A DNA stretch of 64,000 bases from Anatilimnocola floriformis (GTDB lineage: Bacteria; Planctomycetota; Planctomycetia; Pirellulales; Pirellulaceae): the NCBI RefSeq assembly GCF_024256385.1, contig NZ_JAMLFW010000001.1:3968001-4032000 (forward strand), in the 5' to 3' direction. The notes under the pieces are model-generated. The model saw only the letters and a program-made list of their open reading frames with translations, had not been told where the DNA came from and did no database searches. The translations under genes were made by a program, and so were the position numbers. Numbering within the stretch: position 1 is the first letter of the stretch; the number at the start of each line of letters is the position of its first letter. Below are positions 15,398-24,322 of this stretch, piece after piece.

Positions 15398-16855
15398 ATG
15401 CAATCGATCCCCTCCCCCAGCGCTTCCACGCTCACTCGCCTGGCCGATGCTCTGCGCCGCGCGATCGGCGCCGAGAACGTCCTCACCGCGCGCTCAGACC
15501 TGATGGTGTATGAGTGCGACGGTTTCGTCATCGAAAAGAACAGCCCCGACGTAGTCGTCTTTCCCCGTAGCACGGCTGACGTGGTGAAGATCGTCAAGCT
15601 CTGCAACGAGATGCAGGTGCCGTTCGTGCCGCGCGGCGCGGGGACCAGCCTGGCAGGCGGTTGCTTGCCGATTGGCGGCGGCGTGATGATCGTGCTGATG
15701 CGACTCAACCGCATCGTGGAAATCAACTACCGCGATCGCTATGCCGTGGTCGAGCCGGGCGTGGTGAATGTGCATCTGACCAACGCGCTGAAGGGCTCCG
15801 GCTATCACTACGCTCCCGATCCCTCGAGCCAAGGCGCTTGCACGATCGGCGGCAATGTGGCGACGAACTCCGGCGGCCCACACACGCTGAAATATGGCGT
15901 GACGGTCAATCATGTTCTCGGCGTAGAAATGGTGATGGCCGATGGTGCGGTCGTGCAGTTAGGCGGACCGGCCGAAGATCCCTTGGGGTTGGATCTGGTC
16001 GGCGCCTTTGTCGGCAGCGAAGGAACTCTCGGCGTGGTGACGAAGGTTTGGGTGCGGCTGACACGCAATCCGCAAGGTTGGCGAACGATGCTCGCCATCT
16101 TCGAAAGTTGCGACGACGCCACGCAGGCCATCAGCGAGATCATCGGCGCGGGCATCGTGCCAGCAGCGCTCGAGATGATGGATCAAGGCATTCTCGTCGC
16201 CATCGAAGCGGCGTTCAGCTTCGGCTTTCCGCTCGACGCGCAGGCAATCCTGCTAATCGAAGTCGACGGCCTCGACGCGGGGCTCGATCAACAGCGCGAT
16301 CAGATTGTGGAACTGTGCAAAAAATCAAAAGCCCGCGAAGTGCGCCTAGCCAAGGATGAAAAAGAACGACTCAAGCTCTGGAAATGCCGCAAGCAAGCCT
16401 TCGGCGCGATCGGGCGGTTGAGTCCGAGTTATTGCACGCAGGATGGCGTGGTGCCACGTACGCAGTTGCCGCTGATTCAACGTAAGATCACCGAGATCAG
16501 CGCGAAGTACGACATCAAGATCGTCAACGTCTTCCACGCCGGCGACGGCAACATTCATCCGATCCTGCTCTTCGATGAACGAGACGCCGCGCAGGTCGAG
16601 CGCGTGCTGCACGCCAGCAACGAAATCCTCGAGGCTTGCCTGGACTGCGGCGGCAGTGTGACCGGCGAACACGGCATCGGCGTGGAGAAGATTCACTTCA
16701 TGCAAAAGATGTTTTCGCCGGACGACTTAGTCGCAATGGACAATCTGCGCCAAGCGTTTAACCCAGTCGGCAATTTGAGTCCGATGAAAATGCTGCCGAC
16801 TGCAGGTGGTTGTGGCATGGAACAGAAACACCCGGGCAGGCGCGCGGCGCTGTAA
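15398..16855 (+). CDS. glcD: glycolate oxidase subunit GlcD
   Basis: FAD-linked subunit of glycolate dehydrogenase, which oxidises glycolate (or D-lactate) to glyoxylate and feeds electrons to the chain through GlcF. The 485-aa product has the FAD-binding-4 fold: PFVPRGAGTSLAGG near residue 77, PDPSSQGACTIGGNVATNSG near 138 and GSEGTLGVVTKVWV near 206. The FAD-oxidase C-terminal part shows NVFHAGDGNIHP and GGSVTGEHGIGVEK. ATG 15398 is chosen; a GTG 27 nt upstream is also in frame. glcE and glcF follow on the same strand, after a palindrome-rich 247-bp gap. Confidence 0.95.
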   Translation: MQSIPSPSASTLTRLADALRRAIGAENVLTARSDLMVYECDGFVIEKNSPDVVVFPRSTADVVKIVKLCNEMQVPFVPRGAGTSLAGGCLPIGGGVMIVLMRLNRIVEINYRDRYAVVEPGVVNVHLTNALKGSGYHYAPDPSSQGACTIGGNVATNSGGPHTLKYGVTVNHVLGVEMVMADGAVVQLGGPAEDPLGLDLVGAFVGSEGTLGVVTKVWVRLTRNPQGWRTMLAIFESCDDATQAISEIIGAGIVPAALEMMDQGILVAIEAAFSFGFPLDAQAILLIEVDGLDAGLDQQRDQIVELCKKSKAREVRLAKDEKERLKLWKCRKQAFGAIGRLSPSYCTQDGVVPRTQLPLIQRKITEISAKYDIKIVNVFHAGDGNIHPILLFDERDAAQVERVLHASNEILEACLDCGGSVTGEHGIGVEKIHFMQKMFSPDDLVAMDNLRQAFNPVGNLSPMKMLPTAGGCGMEQKHPGRRAAL

Positions 16856-16933
16856 TTCATCGCGTTAGCTCCACCGAAGACAGTCAAGGCAATTCAAGTC
16901 AGTCAATTCAACAAAGATCAAACGTCCCCTTAG

Positions 16934-17056
16934 CCACCAGCTTTAGCTGGTGGTCATGAATGCAAGAGTCACCGGCTTTAGCCATTTCACCGCGTGCGGA
17001 TTTCATGGCTAAAGCCGGTCTAACGAGAGACCGCAACCACCGGCTAAAGCCGGTGG
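16934..17056. repeat. cluster of TTTAGC/GCTAAA palindromes between glcD and glcE
   Basis: Three palindromes of one family: CCACCAGC-TTTA-GCTGGTGG (16934-16953), CCACCGGC-TAAA-GCCGGTGG (17037-17056), and a longer-range pair between 16969-16985 and 17004-17018. The two hairpins are perfect 8-bp stems with 4-nt loops. They look like REP-type elements inserted between genes. Confidence 0.75.
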
Positions 17057-17102
17057 CTAAGAAATCGAATGGCGGCAACGCCAGATGGTTAGAAAGCCAA
17101 GC

Positions 17103-18320
17103 ATGGGTTCGCCGGCAACATCACCAACTTCTTCCACCGACGTCGTCGCCGCCGTCCAGCGCGCACGCGCGAGCAAAACGCCCTTGCAACCCGTTGGCGG
17201 CGGCACGAGTTTGCACTTCGGCCTGCAATCGGCGGCGACGGTCGAACAACTCTCGCTCGCGCAGCTCAACCGCGTCGTCGATTATCCCGCCCGCGATATG
17301 ACGATCACGGTTGAAGCGGGCATCACGATGGCGCAATTGGCCGAAACATTGGTCAAGGAACATCAGCGTTTGCCCGTCGATGTCCCGCAGGCCGATCGGG
17401 CGACGATCGGCGGTGTGATCGCTACGAACTGGAATGGCCATCGCCGTTACGGCCAGGGTTCGCTGCGTGATTTTGTGATCGGCATCGAAGCCGTGGATGG
17501 CAACGGCCTGCTGTTTCACGGTGGCGGTCGCGTGGTGAAGAATGTTGCTGGCTACGACTTCTGCAAGCTCCTCTGCGGTTCGTTCGGGACGCTCGGGATC
17601 ATCACGCAGGTAACGTTGAAAGTTCGGCCACTCCCCGAGCGTTCGGCCTGGCTCGCCTGCAGTGTGAATGACGCGAAGAAAGCCGAAACGATGCTCGCCG
17701 CACTGCAGCAATCGGCGGTGACTCCGGCGGCGGTGGAATTAGTATCGGGAAGTGTTTGGCAGAAAGAAGCCGCGCTCGCCGAGACAAATCTCACCAAAGA
17801 CAACTTCGGACTGCTGGTGTTGCTCGAAGGCACAACCACCGAGGTGCTGTGGATGAAGGATCATCTTCGCCGCGAATGGCGTGAAGCCGGGATTGTGAAT
17901 CCGCTGATGCAGGATGGTTGTGCGGAACCTTGGCCGGCCGTGCAGGAGTTTTCGGCCCACATCGATAGCCCGCTCACCGTGCAAGCCAGCGTCACGCCCA
18001 GCGGCGTGTTGCCGTTTGTCGCGGCCTGTCGCAAGCGCGATCCCGATTGTTCGGTGCTGGCCCACGCCGGCAACGGTGCTGTTTTTGTGCGGTTTGCGAA
18101 GTTTCCCGACAAGGGACTGAGCGAACTGATGATGGGAGATTTGCAACCCGCCGCCGCCGCTCATCACGGGCATGTAGTAATATTGAATGCGCCACCGGGC
18201 GCCGCGATCACGCATCGCAGCGTGTGGGGCGGCGAAGCGCCGCTGGCAGTGATGACCGCGGTGAAGAAGAAGTTTGATCCGCTCGATTTGCTCAATCGCG
18301 GCCGTTTTGTCTATATCTAA
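17103..18320 (+). CDS. glcE: glycolate oxidase FAD-binding subunit GlcE
   Basis: A 405-aa second FAD-binding subunit of the glycolate oxidase complex. The FAD-binding-4 signature is shorter than in GlcD, as is normal for GlcE: LQPVGGGTSLHFG near residue 33, ADRATIGGVIATNWNGHRR, and KNVAGYDFCKLLCGSFGTLG. The C-terminus (KKKFDPLDLLNRGRFVYI) is typical. Start codons at 17085 and 17103 are both possible; 17103 is used because the protein then begins right before the conserved region. It ends 18 nt before glcF, so these two are surely cotranscribed. Whether glcD is on the same transcript depends on the palindromes upstream. Confidence 0.9.
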   Translation: MGSPATSPTSSTDVVAAVQRARASKTPLQPVGGGTSLHFGLQSAATVEQLSLAQLNRVVDYPARDMTITVEAGITMAQLAETLVKEHQRLPVDVPQADRATIGGVIATNWNGHRRYGQGSLRDFVIGIEAVDGNGLLFHGGGRVVKNVAGYDFCKLLCGSFGTLGIITQVTLKVRPLPERSAWLACSVNDAKKAETMLAALQQSAVTPAAVELVSGSVWQKEAALAETNLTKDNFGLLVLLEGTTTEVLWMKDHLRREWREAGIVNPLMQDGCAEPWPAVQEFSAHIDSPLTVQASVTPSGVLPFVAACRKRDPDCSVLAHAGNGAVFVRFAKFPDKGLSELMMGDLQPAAAAHHGHVVILNAPPGAAITHRSVWGGEAPLAVMTAVKKKFDPLDLLNRGRFVYI

Positions 18321-18338
18321 CCGCCGCTGACTATATCC

Positions 18339-19736
18339 ATGACGACTGCTCCCGCGAATCCACCACCGACCGTCACCGATCAAGCCGTCGCGCGCACTCC
18401 GCCGCTGCTGCAGTTGGGCGGCGATGCGCCGCTGCAACCGAATGCTCGGCCCGGCTCGAATATCGATTACGAACTGTTTCTCGATTGCGTCCACTGCGGT
18501 TTGTGCACGGCTTCGTGTCCGACGTTTGTCGAAACCGGCAACGAGAACGACAGCCCGCGCGGCCGCATCTATTTGATGCGCGCCGTGACCGATGGTCGGC
18601 TTGAACTGAACAATCACGTGCGGCGGCATCTGGAGCTCTGCCTCGATTGCCGCGGCTGCGAATCGGCGTGCCCGAGCGGCGTGCAGTACGGCAAGTTGAT
18701 CGAGCCATTCCGCGTGAGCATGGAACAAGCGGGCGCAGCTCAGACCGGCAACGCGAAACTCAACGACTGGTTTCATCGCTACATCTTGTTCGGCATGTTT
18801 CCATATCCGGAACGTCTCCGCGCGAGCCTCCGTCCAGCGCGCATCGCGCAGATGCTTTATTTGGATAAGTTCCTGATCGCGACCGGCCTGTGGCGATTGT
18901 TGCCGTCGCGGTTGGGGCGCCTCTTCACGATGCTGCCGCCGCTGGAAAAAGAGCAGCCACAGTTGCCGACGTTTTTTCCGGCAACGGGGCGTCGTCGTGC
19001 TCGGGTTGCCCTCTTTACCGGCTGCGTCGGCGATGTGATGTTCCGCCAGACGAACTGGGCGACCGCTCGCGTGTTGCAAGCCAACGGCTGCGATGTTGTC
19101 GTGCCCCGCGAACAAGCTTGTTGCGGCGCGATCCACCTGCACGCCGGCAGCAGCGAACCGGCCCGCGAATTTGCCGATACGAACATCGCGGCGTTCGATC
19201 CCAGCAGCGTCGATGCCATCATCGTGAACGTCGCCGGCTGCGGCTCGATGCTCAAAGACTACGGCCATCACTGGCAAGACGACAAGCAGCACGACCGCGA
19301 AGCCTTTGCCGCCAAGGTCCGCGACTGCAGCGAGTTCCTCGATAACCTCGGCCTCGTTACGCCGCCGGGCGAACTCCGCGTGACGGCCACTTATCACGAC
19401 GCGTGTCACCTCGCGCATGCGCAAAAAGTGCGTGAGCAGCCGCGCAACCTGATGAAGAAGATTCGCGGGTTGAAACTCGTCGAACTCCCGGAAGCCGATC
19501 TCTGCTGCGGCGCGGCTGGCACTTACAACCTGACCGAGCCCGCGATGGCCGAAAAACTCGGCCGGCGAAAGCTCGAGAACATCCGCAAAACAGGTGCGCG
19601 AGTCGTGATCACTTCCAACGCCGGCTGCTTGCTACAGATTGCTCGCGAAGCCCGCATGCAGGGCGAAGTGCTGAAAATCATGCACCCGATGGATCTGCTG
19701 GACCTCAGCTATCGGAAGGAAAAGCTGACGTTTTGA
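18339..19736 (+). CDS. glcF: glycolate oxidase iron-sulfur subunit GlcF
   Basis: A 465-aa subunit that carries electrons from GlcD/GlcE toward the quinone pool. It has two ferredoxin-like motifs, CVHCGLCTASCP and CLDCRGCESACPSG, at about residues 50-110, which should bind two 4Fe-4S clusters. Two CCG (DUF224) domains follow, with FTGCVGDVMF...CCGAIHLHAG and YHDACHLAHAQ...CCGAAGTYNL, as in GlcF, LutA and heterodisulfide reductase subunits. The N-terminus has a ~40-residue Pro-rich extension before the first cluster. Together with glcD and glcE it completes the enzyme. Confidence 0.94.
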   Translation: MTTAPANPPPTVTDQAVARTPPLLQLGGDAPLQPNARPGSNIDYELFLDCVHCGLCTASCPTFVETGNENDSPRGRIYLMRAVTDGRLELNNHVRRHLELCLDCRGCESACPSGVQYGKLIEPFRVSMEQAGAAQTGNAKLNDWFHRYILFGMFPYPERLRASLRPARIAQMLYLDKFLIATGLWRLLPSRLGRLFTMLPPLEKEQPQLPTFFPATGRRRARVALFTGCVGDVMFRQTNWATARVLQANGCDVVVPREQACCGAIHLHAGSSEPAREFADTNIAAFDPSSVDAIIVNVAGCGSMLKDYGHHWQDDKQHDREAFAAKVRDCSEFLDNLGLVTPPGELRVTATYHDACHLAHAQKVREQPRNLMKKIRGLKLVELPEADLCCGAAGTYNLTEPAMAEKLGRRKLENIRKTGARVVITSNAGCLLQIAREARMQGEVLKIMHPMDLLDLSYRKEKLTF

Positions 19737-19813
19737 GCGGCGATTCGCTCTAGCTCTCGCAGGATAGGCTCGGAGATAATGGGCTTCGAACCGACCCTAC
19801 CGAGGAGTTACGG

Positions 19814-20704
19814 ATGACTCGCAAATCCTGCTCACTGGCACTCTCTTTTTGCTGGCTCGTGTTGTTTGTCGCACAGGTGCAGGCACAGTTCCCCTGGCAG
19901 GCAATCCGAGTCGCACCACAAGACAACAAGCAGCCTGAATGGCTCCCGCTCAATGACCGGGAGCAAGAGTGGTGTGACAATGTGCTCCGGTATTGGGACG
20001 AGCGACGAGCAAAGACAAGGGCTCTGGAGGGGAAAATCGAAATGTGGGAGTACGACCCTGCCGTCACTCCCACTCATTTTGCGGAATTGAAAAAACAAGA
20101 GAAGCCGAATGAATTACCGTTTACCAGCTATTCGGCGGGCGTGTTTGCTTTTGGCAATCCGAATCAGGGGCTGTTGGAATTTCAGCAATCCCAAGTGATT
20201 GACACATTCGCTGCGGACGGCCAGCCGAAATATCGCGACGAGCCCAAGAATCGAAATGGCAAATGGATCACCAACGGCGAACGCTTGTGGGTCTTCGAAG
20301 CCCAGGATTGGCGAGTGCGGGAGTTAATCCTTCCCCGCGAGGGCGAGGCAGCATTCAATTATCTGCCTATCCCGATCCTCTTTGGAGTGAATTCAAAGAC
20401 GCTGAAAGACAAATACTGGGTGCGCCCGTTGCGTGCCGAAGCGGGTGAGTACTGCCTGGAGTTTGTTCCGAAGAAATTCAACGGTTGGTATGACTTTCAA
20501 GCGGTCCGAGTCTTCATTGACGAAAAGCAATACCTTCCCTGCCGAATTGTGATGTACCACAGCGATTGGAGCCCAACATATCCCCATCGTACGAACTTTG
20601 CTTTTGACGACCGACACGAGAACAACCCGTGGTTCAACGCAGCTCGGTTCAGTGATGTGAAGATTCCTCCTGGCTGGCGTCACTCAGTCCATGACTTGAG
20701 GTAG
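19814..20704 (+). CDS. exported TIGR03009-like planctomycete protein
   Basis: A 296-aa secreted protein. A signal peptide (LALSFCWLVLFVAQVQAQ) precedes a domain of about 220 residues that begins VLRYWDERRAKTRALEGKIE and contains EYDPAV and WVFEAQDWRVRELILP. This layout matches TIGR03009, a family known only from planctomycetes that has a LolA/LppX-like beta-sheet look; the assignment is from memory of the family, not from a search. GAGGAG lies before the ATG. It is not clearly linked to the glc genes, and its stop codon sits inside the 5' arm of the hairpin below. Confidence 0.7.
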   Translation: MTRKSCSLALSFCWLVLFVAQVQAQFPWQAIRVAPQDNKQPEWLPLNDREQEWCDNVLRYWDERRAKTRALEGKIEMWEYDPAVTPTHFAELKKQEKPNELPFTSYSAGVFAFGNPNQGLLEFQQSQVIDTFAADGQPKYRDEPKNRNGKWITNGERLWVFEAQDWRVRELILPREGEAAFNYLPIPILFGVNSKTLKDKYWVRPLRAEAGEYCLEFVPKKFNGWYDFQAVRVFIDEKQYLPCRIVMYHSDWSPTYPHRTNFAFDDRHENNPWFNAARFSDVKIPPGWRHSVHDLR

Positions 20705-20776
20705 CTGAATTCGCCAGAATTCAGATGGTCACCGATAGCTGCCACCTCTGAATTCTGGCGAATTCAGCTACTTTTT
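20701..20776 (+). terminator. 25-bp perfect hairpin terminator
   Basis: Arms 20701-20725 and 20747-20771 are perfect inverted repeats of 25 nt around a 21-nt loop, followed by CTTTTTC. Each arm is itself built from GAATTC-centred repeats (CTGAATTC-GCCA-GAATTCAG). The left arm overlaps the stop codon of the TIGR03009-like gene. The length and self-similar arms suggest an inserted palindromic element acting as a terminator. Confidence 0.8.
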
Positions 20777-20942
20777 CATGCCGCTGCTGGCCACGGACTT
20801 TTCGGGTTGACCCAAATGCCGTTTTGCCAACAATGATTGAACCTTCGCCCGCCAGGGTTGCGAGTCAGGATGACCGCGCAACCCGTATCCGCTAGCGACG
20901 AAGGGATTTACGAACGTTCATTCCAAGGCAAGGAGGCCTGGC

Positions 20943-22445
20943 ATGAGTACGATCCAGCAGCGCGCGAGCGTTTCGCTCGGCCATCTGTTCCCCGCCGCCC
21001 GTTTGACTCAGGGCGCGATTGTCGCTCACTCGGTTTGCACGCAAGCCGATAAAGTTCAACCCGGCGATCTGTTCGTCGGCGTGCTCACAGCCGATGGCGA
21101 TTCGCATGAAGACGCCGTCGAAGCCGTCAAGCGTGGCGCGGTGGCCGTGCTCACCGAACGACTCCTGCCCGTGAAAGTGCCGCAGTGCATCGTGCCGGAC
21201 ACACGCGAAGCTCTCGGCCGCGTTTGCCAGGCTCTCGCCGGTAACCCTTGCGATCAACTCCGCACCATCGCGGTCGTCGGCACCCGCGGCAAGACGGTGG
21301 TCAGCTTGCTTGTCGCCGCGATGCTCGAAGCGGCCGGTGAAGCGGTGGGCGTGATCAGCAGCATCGGCTTGAGCGATTCGCGCGAACAAGTAGTTACTCC
21401 TTGCTCGACGCCTCGCGCTCCGAAAATGGCCAATTGGTTGCAACGAATGACGACGGCTGGCTGCGAATCGGCCGTGGTCGAGCTTTCCTCCCGCGCCTTG
21501 GCCGAACGCCGCGCGGCGGGGATGGAATTTGATGCGGTCATTGTGACCAATCTCAAACGCAGCGAAGATCAGTGGCACGGCACGGAAGAAAATGTCCGCC
21601 GCGCAAACCTGCGAGCGCTCGAAATGCTCAAGCCGGGCGGCTTCGCGGTGTTCAACGCCGACGATGTCGATAGCGAAGAAGCTCTGCAAAACGTCGATCT
21701 GCCGGTTCTCACCTTCGGCATGATCGGCGAAGCCCAAGTCACCGCCAGCGTCATCGAACGCTGCAGCAGCGAGCAAACCTTTTTGCTGCAAGCCGGTAAC
21801 GAATCGATTCCGGTACGAACCGCCATCATCGGCGATCAGCATGTGATGAACTGCCTCGCCGCGACGGCTGCGGGTCTGGCGATGGGCATGGATCTGTCGA
21901 CAATCGTCCGCGGCCTCGAAGCCGTGAAGTTTATTCCGGGCCGTTTGCAGCGGCTTGAATGCGGTCAGCAATTCAACGTCTTTGTCGACAACGCCCGCTC
22001 GCCCGAAGCTCTCGCCGCCAGCCTGCGATCGCTGCGGCAAGCCGGTACCGGCCGCATTATTTGCGTGATGGGTTGCCAAGGTGGCAAGAATAAAGAACAA
22101 CGCCCCCGCATCGGCCACGTGCTCGATCGGATGACGCAACTGTCGATCATCACCAGCGACGACCCGCGCCACGAACAGCCGTTGCAAATCGCTCACGACA
22201 TTCTCGATGGCCACGAACGGCCACATTTGACGCACACGTTGCCGAACCGAACTCGCGCGATTGAGTATGCGTTGTCGCAAGCACGTCCGGGCGACACCGT
22301 GCTGATCGCCGGCAAGGGTGATCGCCGCACGCAACGCGTGGGCAGCGGCGTGCAAAAGCACGACGATTGCGAAGTGGCGCGGAACTGGCTCTATTCGCAA
22401 GCAGAGCCAGTGCAAACCGGGCCGCAGCTGCGGATTTTCCGATAG
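20943..22445 (+). CDS. MurE-like Mur ligase with altered active-site motifs
   Basis: A 500-aa Mur ligase-family protein with three-domain MurE layout. It keeps the ATP-binding loop GTRGKTVVS (residues 113-121), NAD/NADD positions and a C-terminal KGDRRTQRVGSG block. Several MurE hallmarks are changed: the usual DHLD-type segment after FTNL reads VTNLKRSEDQWHG, the carbamylated lysine expected shortly after it is not evident, DYAHTPDAL reads DNARSPEAL, and DNPR reads DDPRHE. This suggests a paralogue with a different or lost ligase activity, not the housekeeping UDP-MurNAc-tripeptide synthetase. AGGAGG lies before the ATG. No other mur gene is adjacent. Confidence 0.8.
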   Translation: MSTIQQRASVSLGHLFPAARLTQGAIVAHSVCTQADKVQPGDLFVGVLTADGDSHEDAVEAVKRGAVAVLTERLLPVKVPQCIVPDTREALGRVCQALAGNPCDQLRTIAVVGTRGKTVVSLLVAAMLEAAGEAVGVISSIGLSDSREQVVTPCSTPRAPKMANWLQRMTTAGCESAVVELSSRALAERRAAGMEFDAVIVTNLKRSEDQWHGTEENVRRANLRALEMLKPGGFAVFNADDVDSEEALQNVDLPVLTFGMIGEAQVTASVIERCSSEQTFLLQAGNESIPVRTAIIGDQHVMNCLAATAAGLAMGMDLSTIVRGLEAVKFIPGRLQRLECGQQFNVFVDNARSPEALAASLRSLRQAGTGRIICVMGCQGGKNKEQRPRIGHVLDRMTQLSIITSDDPRHEQPLQIAHDILDGHERPHLTHTLPNRTRAIEYALSQARPGDTVLIAGKGDRRTQRVGSGVQKHDDCEVARNWLYSQAEPVQTGPQLRIFR

Positions 22446-22498
22446 TCTGCTTTGCAGAACCTGCTCGGCAAACAGCGAAGTCGCACACGATTGAACGC

Positions 22499-23491
22499 CT
22501 AAGCGCGTACAATCGGAAACGTCAGCACTTCTTGAATCGACTTCGCGCCGCTGGCCACCATTAGCAAGCGATCGACGCCTAGCGCACAACCGGAGCAAGC
22601 AGGCAAGCCTTGCTCCATCGCCGTTAGCAATCGACTATCTTCCGGCAGTCGGTACTTTCCCGCCGCGGCCCGCTTCTGATTGTTCGTCCGGTTGCGCTCG
22701 CGCAGCACCTGCGGATCGAGCAATTCGTGATAACCGTTGGCCAGTTCTACGCCGCGGCTGTAGAGTTCAAAACGTTCGGCAACCGCTGGATTGTCGGCAG
22801 TGGCCGGACGAACTTGCGCAAGGGCCGATTGATCGGCAGGATAGTCGTAGAGAATCGTCGGCCGTTGCTGACCAAGGCGCGGTTCGACGCGTTCGACCAA
22901 GACCCGATCGAGCCAGAAGGAACGCTCCTGCTCGCTGACTGGCTGTGACTGCTCCGGTAGGGCAGCAGCGATCGTGGCAGCAGCGATCGTGGCAGCATCG
23001 GCAGTGAAAGGATCAAGCTGTGCGTAACGCAAAAATGCCTCGCGATACGTGAGTTGCTCGGGCACTTCGCAACCGAGCGCCGCAACAGCAAGATCGGCGA
23101 GCAGCTGCCGACCGGCGGTGTAGTCGTCGCCGACGCGATACCACTCGAGCATCGTGAACTCGGGATTATGCAACTGGCCCGCTTCGCCGCCGCCACGATA
23201 AGCCCGCGTGATTTGATAAATGGCCTGCGCGCCCGCGGCCAGCAACCGCTTCATGCCGAACTCGGGTGAGGTCTGCAGAAAGAGCGTGCGGCCGGTGAAG
23301 CGTTGCGTAGCATCGTCGAAGATTACGACCGGAATGGGATCGAGATGTTCGTCGATCACACTGTCGTGCGAAAGTGTCGGCGTTTCGACTTCGAGAAAGC
23401 CGCGGCTGTCGAAGAACTGCCGCAGTTTCTTCAGCAGTTCGGCCCGCTGGCGCAACATATCGAGCGAGCAGGTAGGAAAATGATCGGACAT
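22499..23491 (-). CDS. epmA: EF-P beta-lysine ligase EpmA
   Basis: Class-II-lysyl-tRNA-synthetase-like enzyme that attaches (R)-beta-lysine to the conserved lysine of EF-P. The 330-aa product lacks an anticodon-binding domain, as expected for EpmA. Motif 2 (FLQTSPEFGMKRLLAAG, ITRAYRGGGEAGQLHNPEF) and motif 3 (CALGVDRLLM) are present. ATG 23491 (MSDHFPT) is preferred. A short tandem duplication (AATIAAATIAAA) sits in a poorly conserved spot near residue 180. Its target efp and the partner epmB lie 0.8-2.5 kb away. Functional pairing rests on established work with E. coli EpmA/EpmB. Confidence 0.93.
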   Translation of the reverse strand: MSDHFPTCSLDMLRQRAELLKKLRQFFDSRGFLEVETPTLSHDSVIDEHLDPIPVVIFDDATQRFTGRTLFLQTSPEFGMKRLLAAGAQAIYQITRAYRGGGEAGQLHNPEFTMLEWYRVGDDYTAGRQLLADLAVAALGCEVPEQLTYREAFLRYAQLDPFTADAATIAAATIAAALPEQSQPVSEQERSFWLDRVLVERVEPRLGQQRPTILYDYPADQSALAQVRPATADNPAVAERFELYSRGVELANGYHELLDPQVLRERNRTNNQKRAAAGKYRLPEDSRLLTAMEQGLPACSGCALGVDRLLMVASGAKSIQEVLTFPIVRA

Positions 23492-23578
23492 GAATCTTTG
23501 TGCCTTAGCGTGGCGATCGGTCTGGCGGACAGCGATTACCATATTCTAAGAAACAACATTGCTGACAAGTGAGCATCG

Positions 23579-24199
23579 ATGAATTCTGACGCCGATCGAC
23601 CTTCGATTCCCTTCCTCGCTACGTTGGGCCTGCGCCTGCTCGTTGCGTGCATCGGTGCGCTCGTGGTTGGCAACTTCGTGGTCCGCCTGGCTTTTCCTCA
23701 GCTCTTAGGGAAAGGACTGACGCCCACCGCGCTGATGATCCTGATCCCGATTTGGACAGTCGGAGTCACCGGTCTGGCATTCCTGCTGCTGGCCTGGATC
23801 TACGACCCATATCCGAACTTGCCGCCCGGCTACCTCGGTTTGATGCCGGACTTCGAGCTTTCGCTGCTTGTGCGTGTGCTCATCGCGGTGGTGCTGGCGA
23901 TTTTTTCGCTCGCGAGCTTGCTGCTGGTCACCAGCACCGAGGAGAAAACATCGACGGCCTTTCGGCTGGGGTTTGCCTATCTCGTGTTGACGATCGTGCC
24001 GTTCATTTTCTTTCTGATGTTTCGCTACGACGGCGCTCGGCACCCGGCGATGCAAACGTATTTGGTCTACTTAGGGCCCCTGCTGGGGATCGGCATGATA
24101 CCGATCGCCTGGCCGTTGCACTTCATTCTTCACTGGCTGGTGCGCAACGAGATCGCGCGGAGAGAATCGCGGCAGAGATTTGGTCCGTACGATCGCTAG
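23579..24199 (+). CDS. multi-pass membrane protein, unknown
   Basis: A 206-aa protein with five likely transmembrane segments, around residues 15-35, 50-75, 95-117, 130-150 and 160-185. No motif is recognised. It starts 87 nt away from the divergent epmA and ends 123 nt from the efp stop. A link to EF-P modification is not supported by anything in the sequence. Confidence 0.65.
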   Translation: MNSDADRPSIPFLATLGLRLLVACIGALVVGNFVVRLAFPQLLGKGLTPTALMILIPIWTVGVTGLAFLLLAWIYDPYPNLPPGYLGLMPDFELSLLVRVLIAVVLAIFSLASLLLVTSTEEKTSTAFRLGFAYLVLTIVPFIFFLMFRYDGARHPAMQTYLVYLGPLLGIGMIPIAWPLHFILHWLVRNEIARRESRQRFGPYDR

Positions 24200-24284
24200 G
24201 ATGTGCGATCGCCGGGCTATGGCGAAGAGCGCCAAAGCCGCTGCACTACTACCACGATTAACGGAGTAGTGCACAAGCCGGTAA

Positions 24285-24300
24285 ACCCCTGCCGCAGGGG
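24285..24300 (-). terminator. possible efp terminator
   Basis: CCCCTG-CCG-CAGGGG forms a short stem on the minus strand followed by TTTACC. It lies about 25 nt after the efp stop. Weak. Confidence 0.3.
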
Positions 24301-24322
24301 CAGGGGCGTAAGCGAGCAGGAA

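Noticed and set aside
17739-19424. 561-codon minus-strand ORF opposite glcE/glcF
   Set aside because: It is antisense to two well-supported genes and its sequence (His/Arg/Ala-rich, no motifs) is a codon-bias shadow.
20892-22598. 568-codon minus-strand ORF opposite the Mur ligase
   Set aside because: Shadow of the Mur ligase gene; no RBS and no family resemblance.
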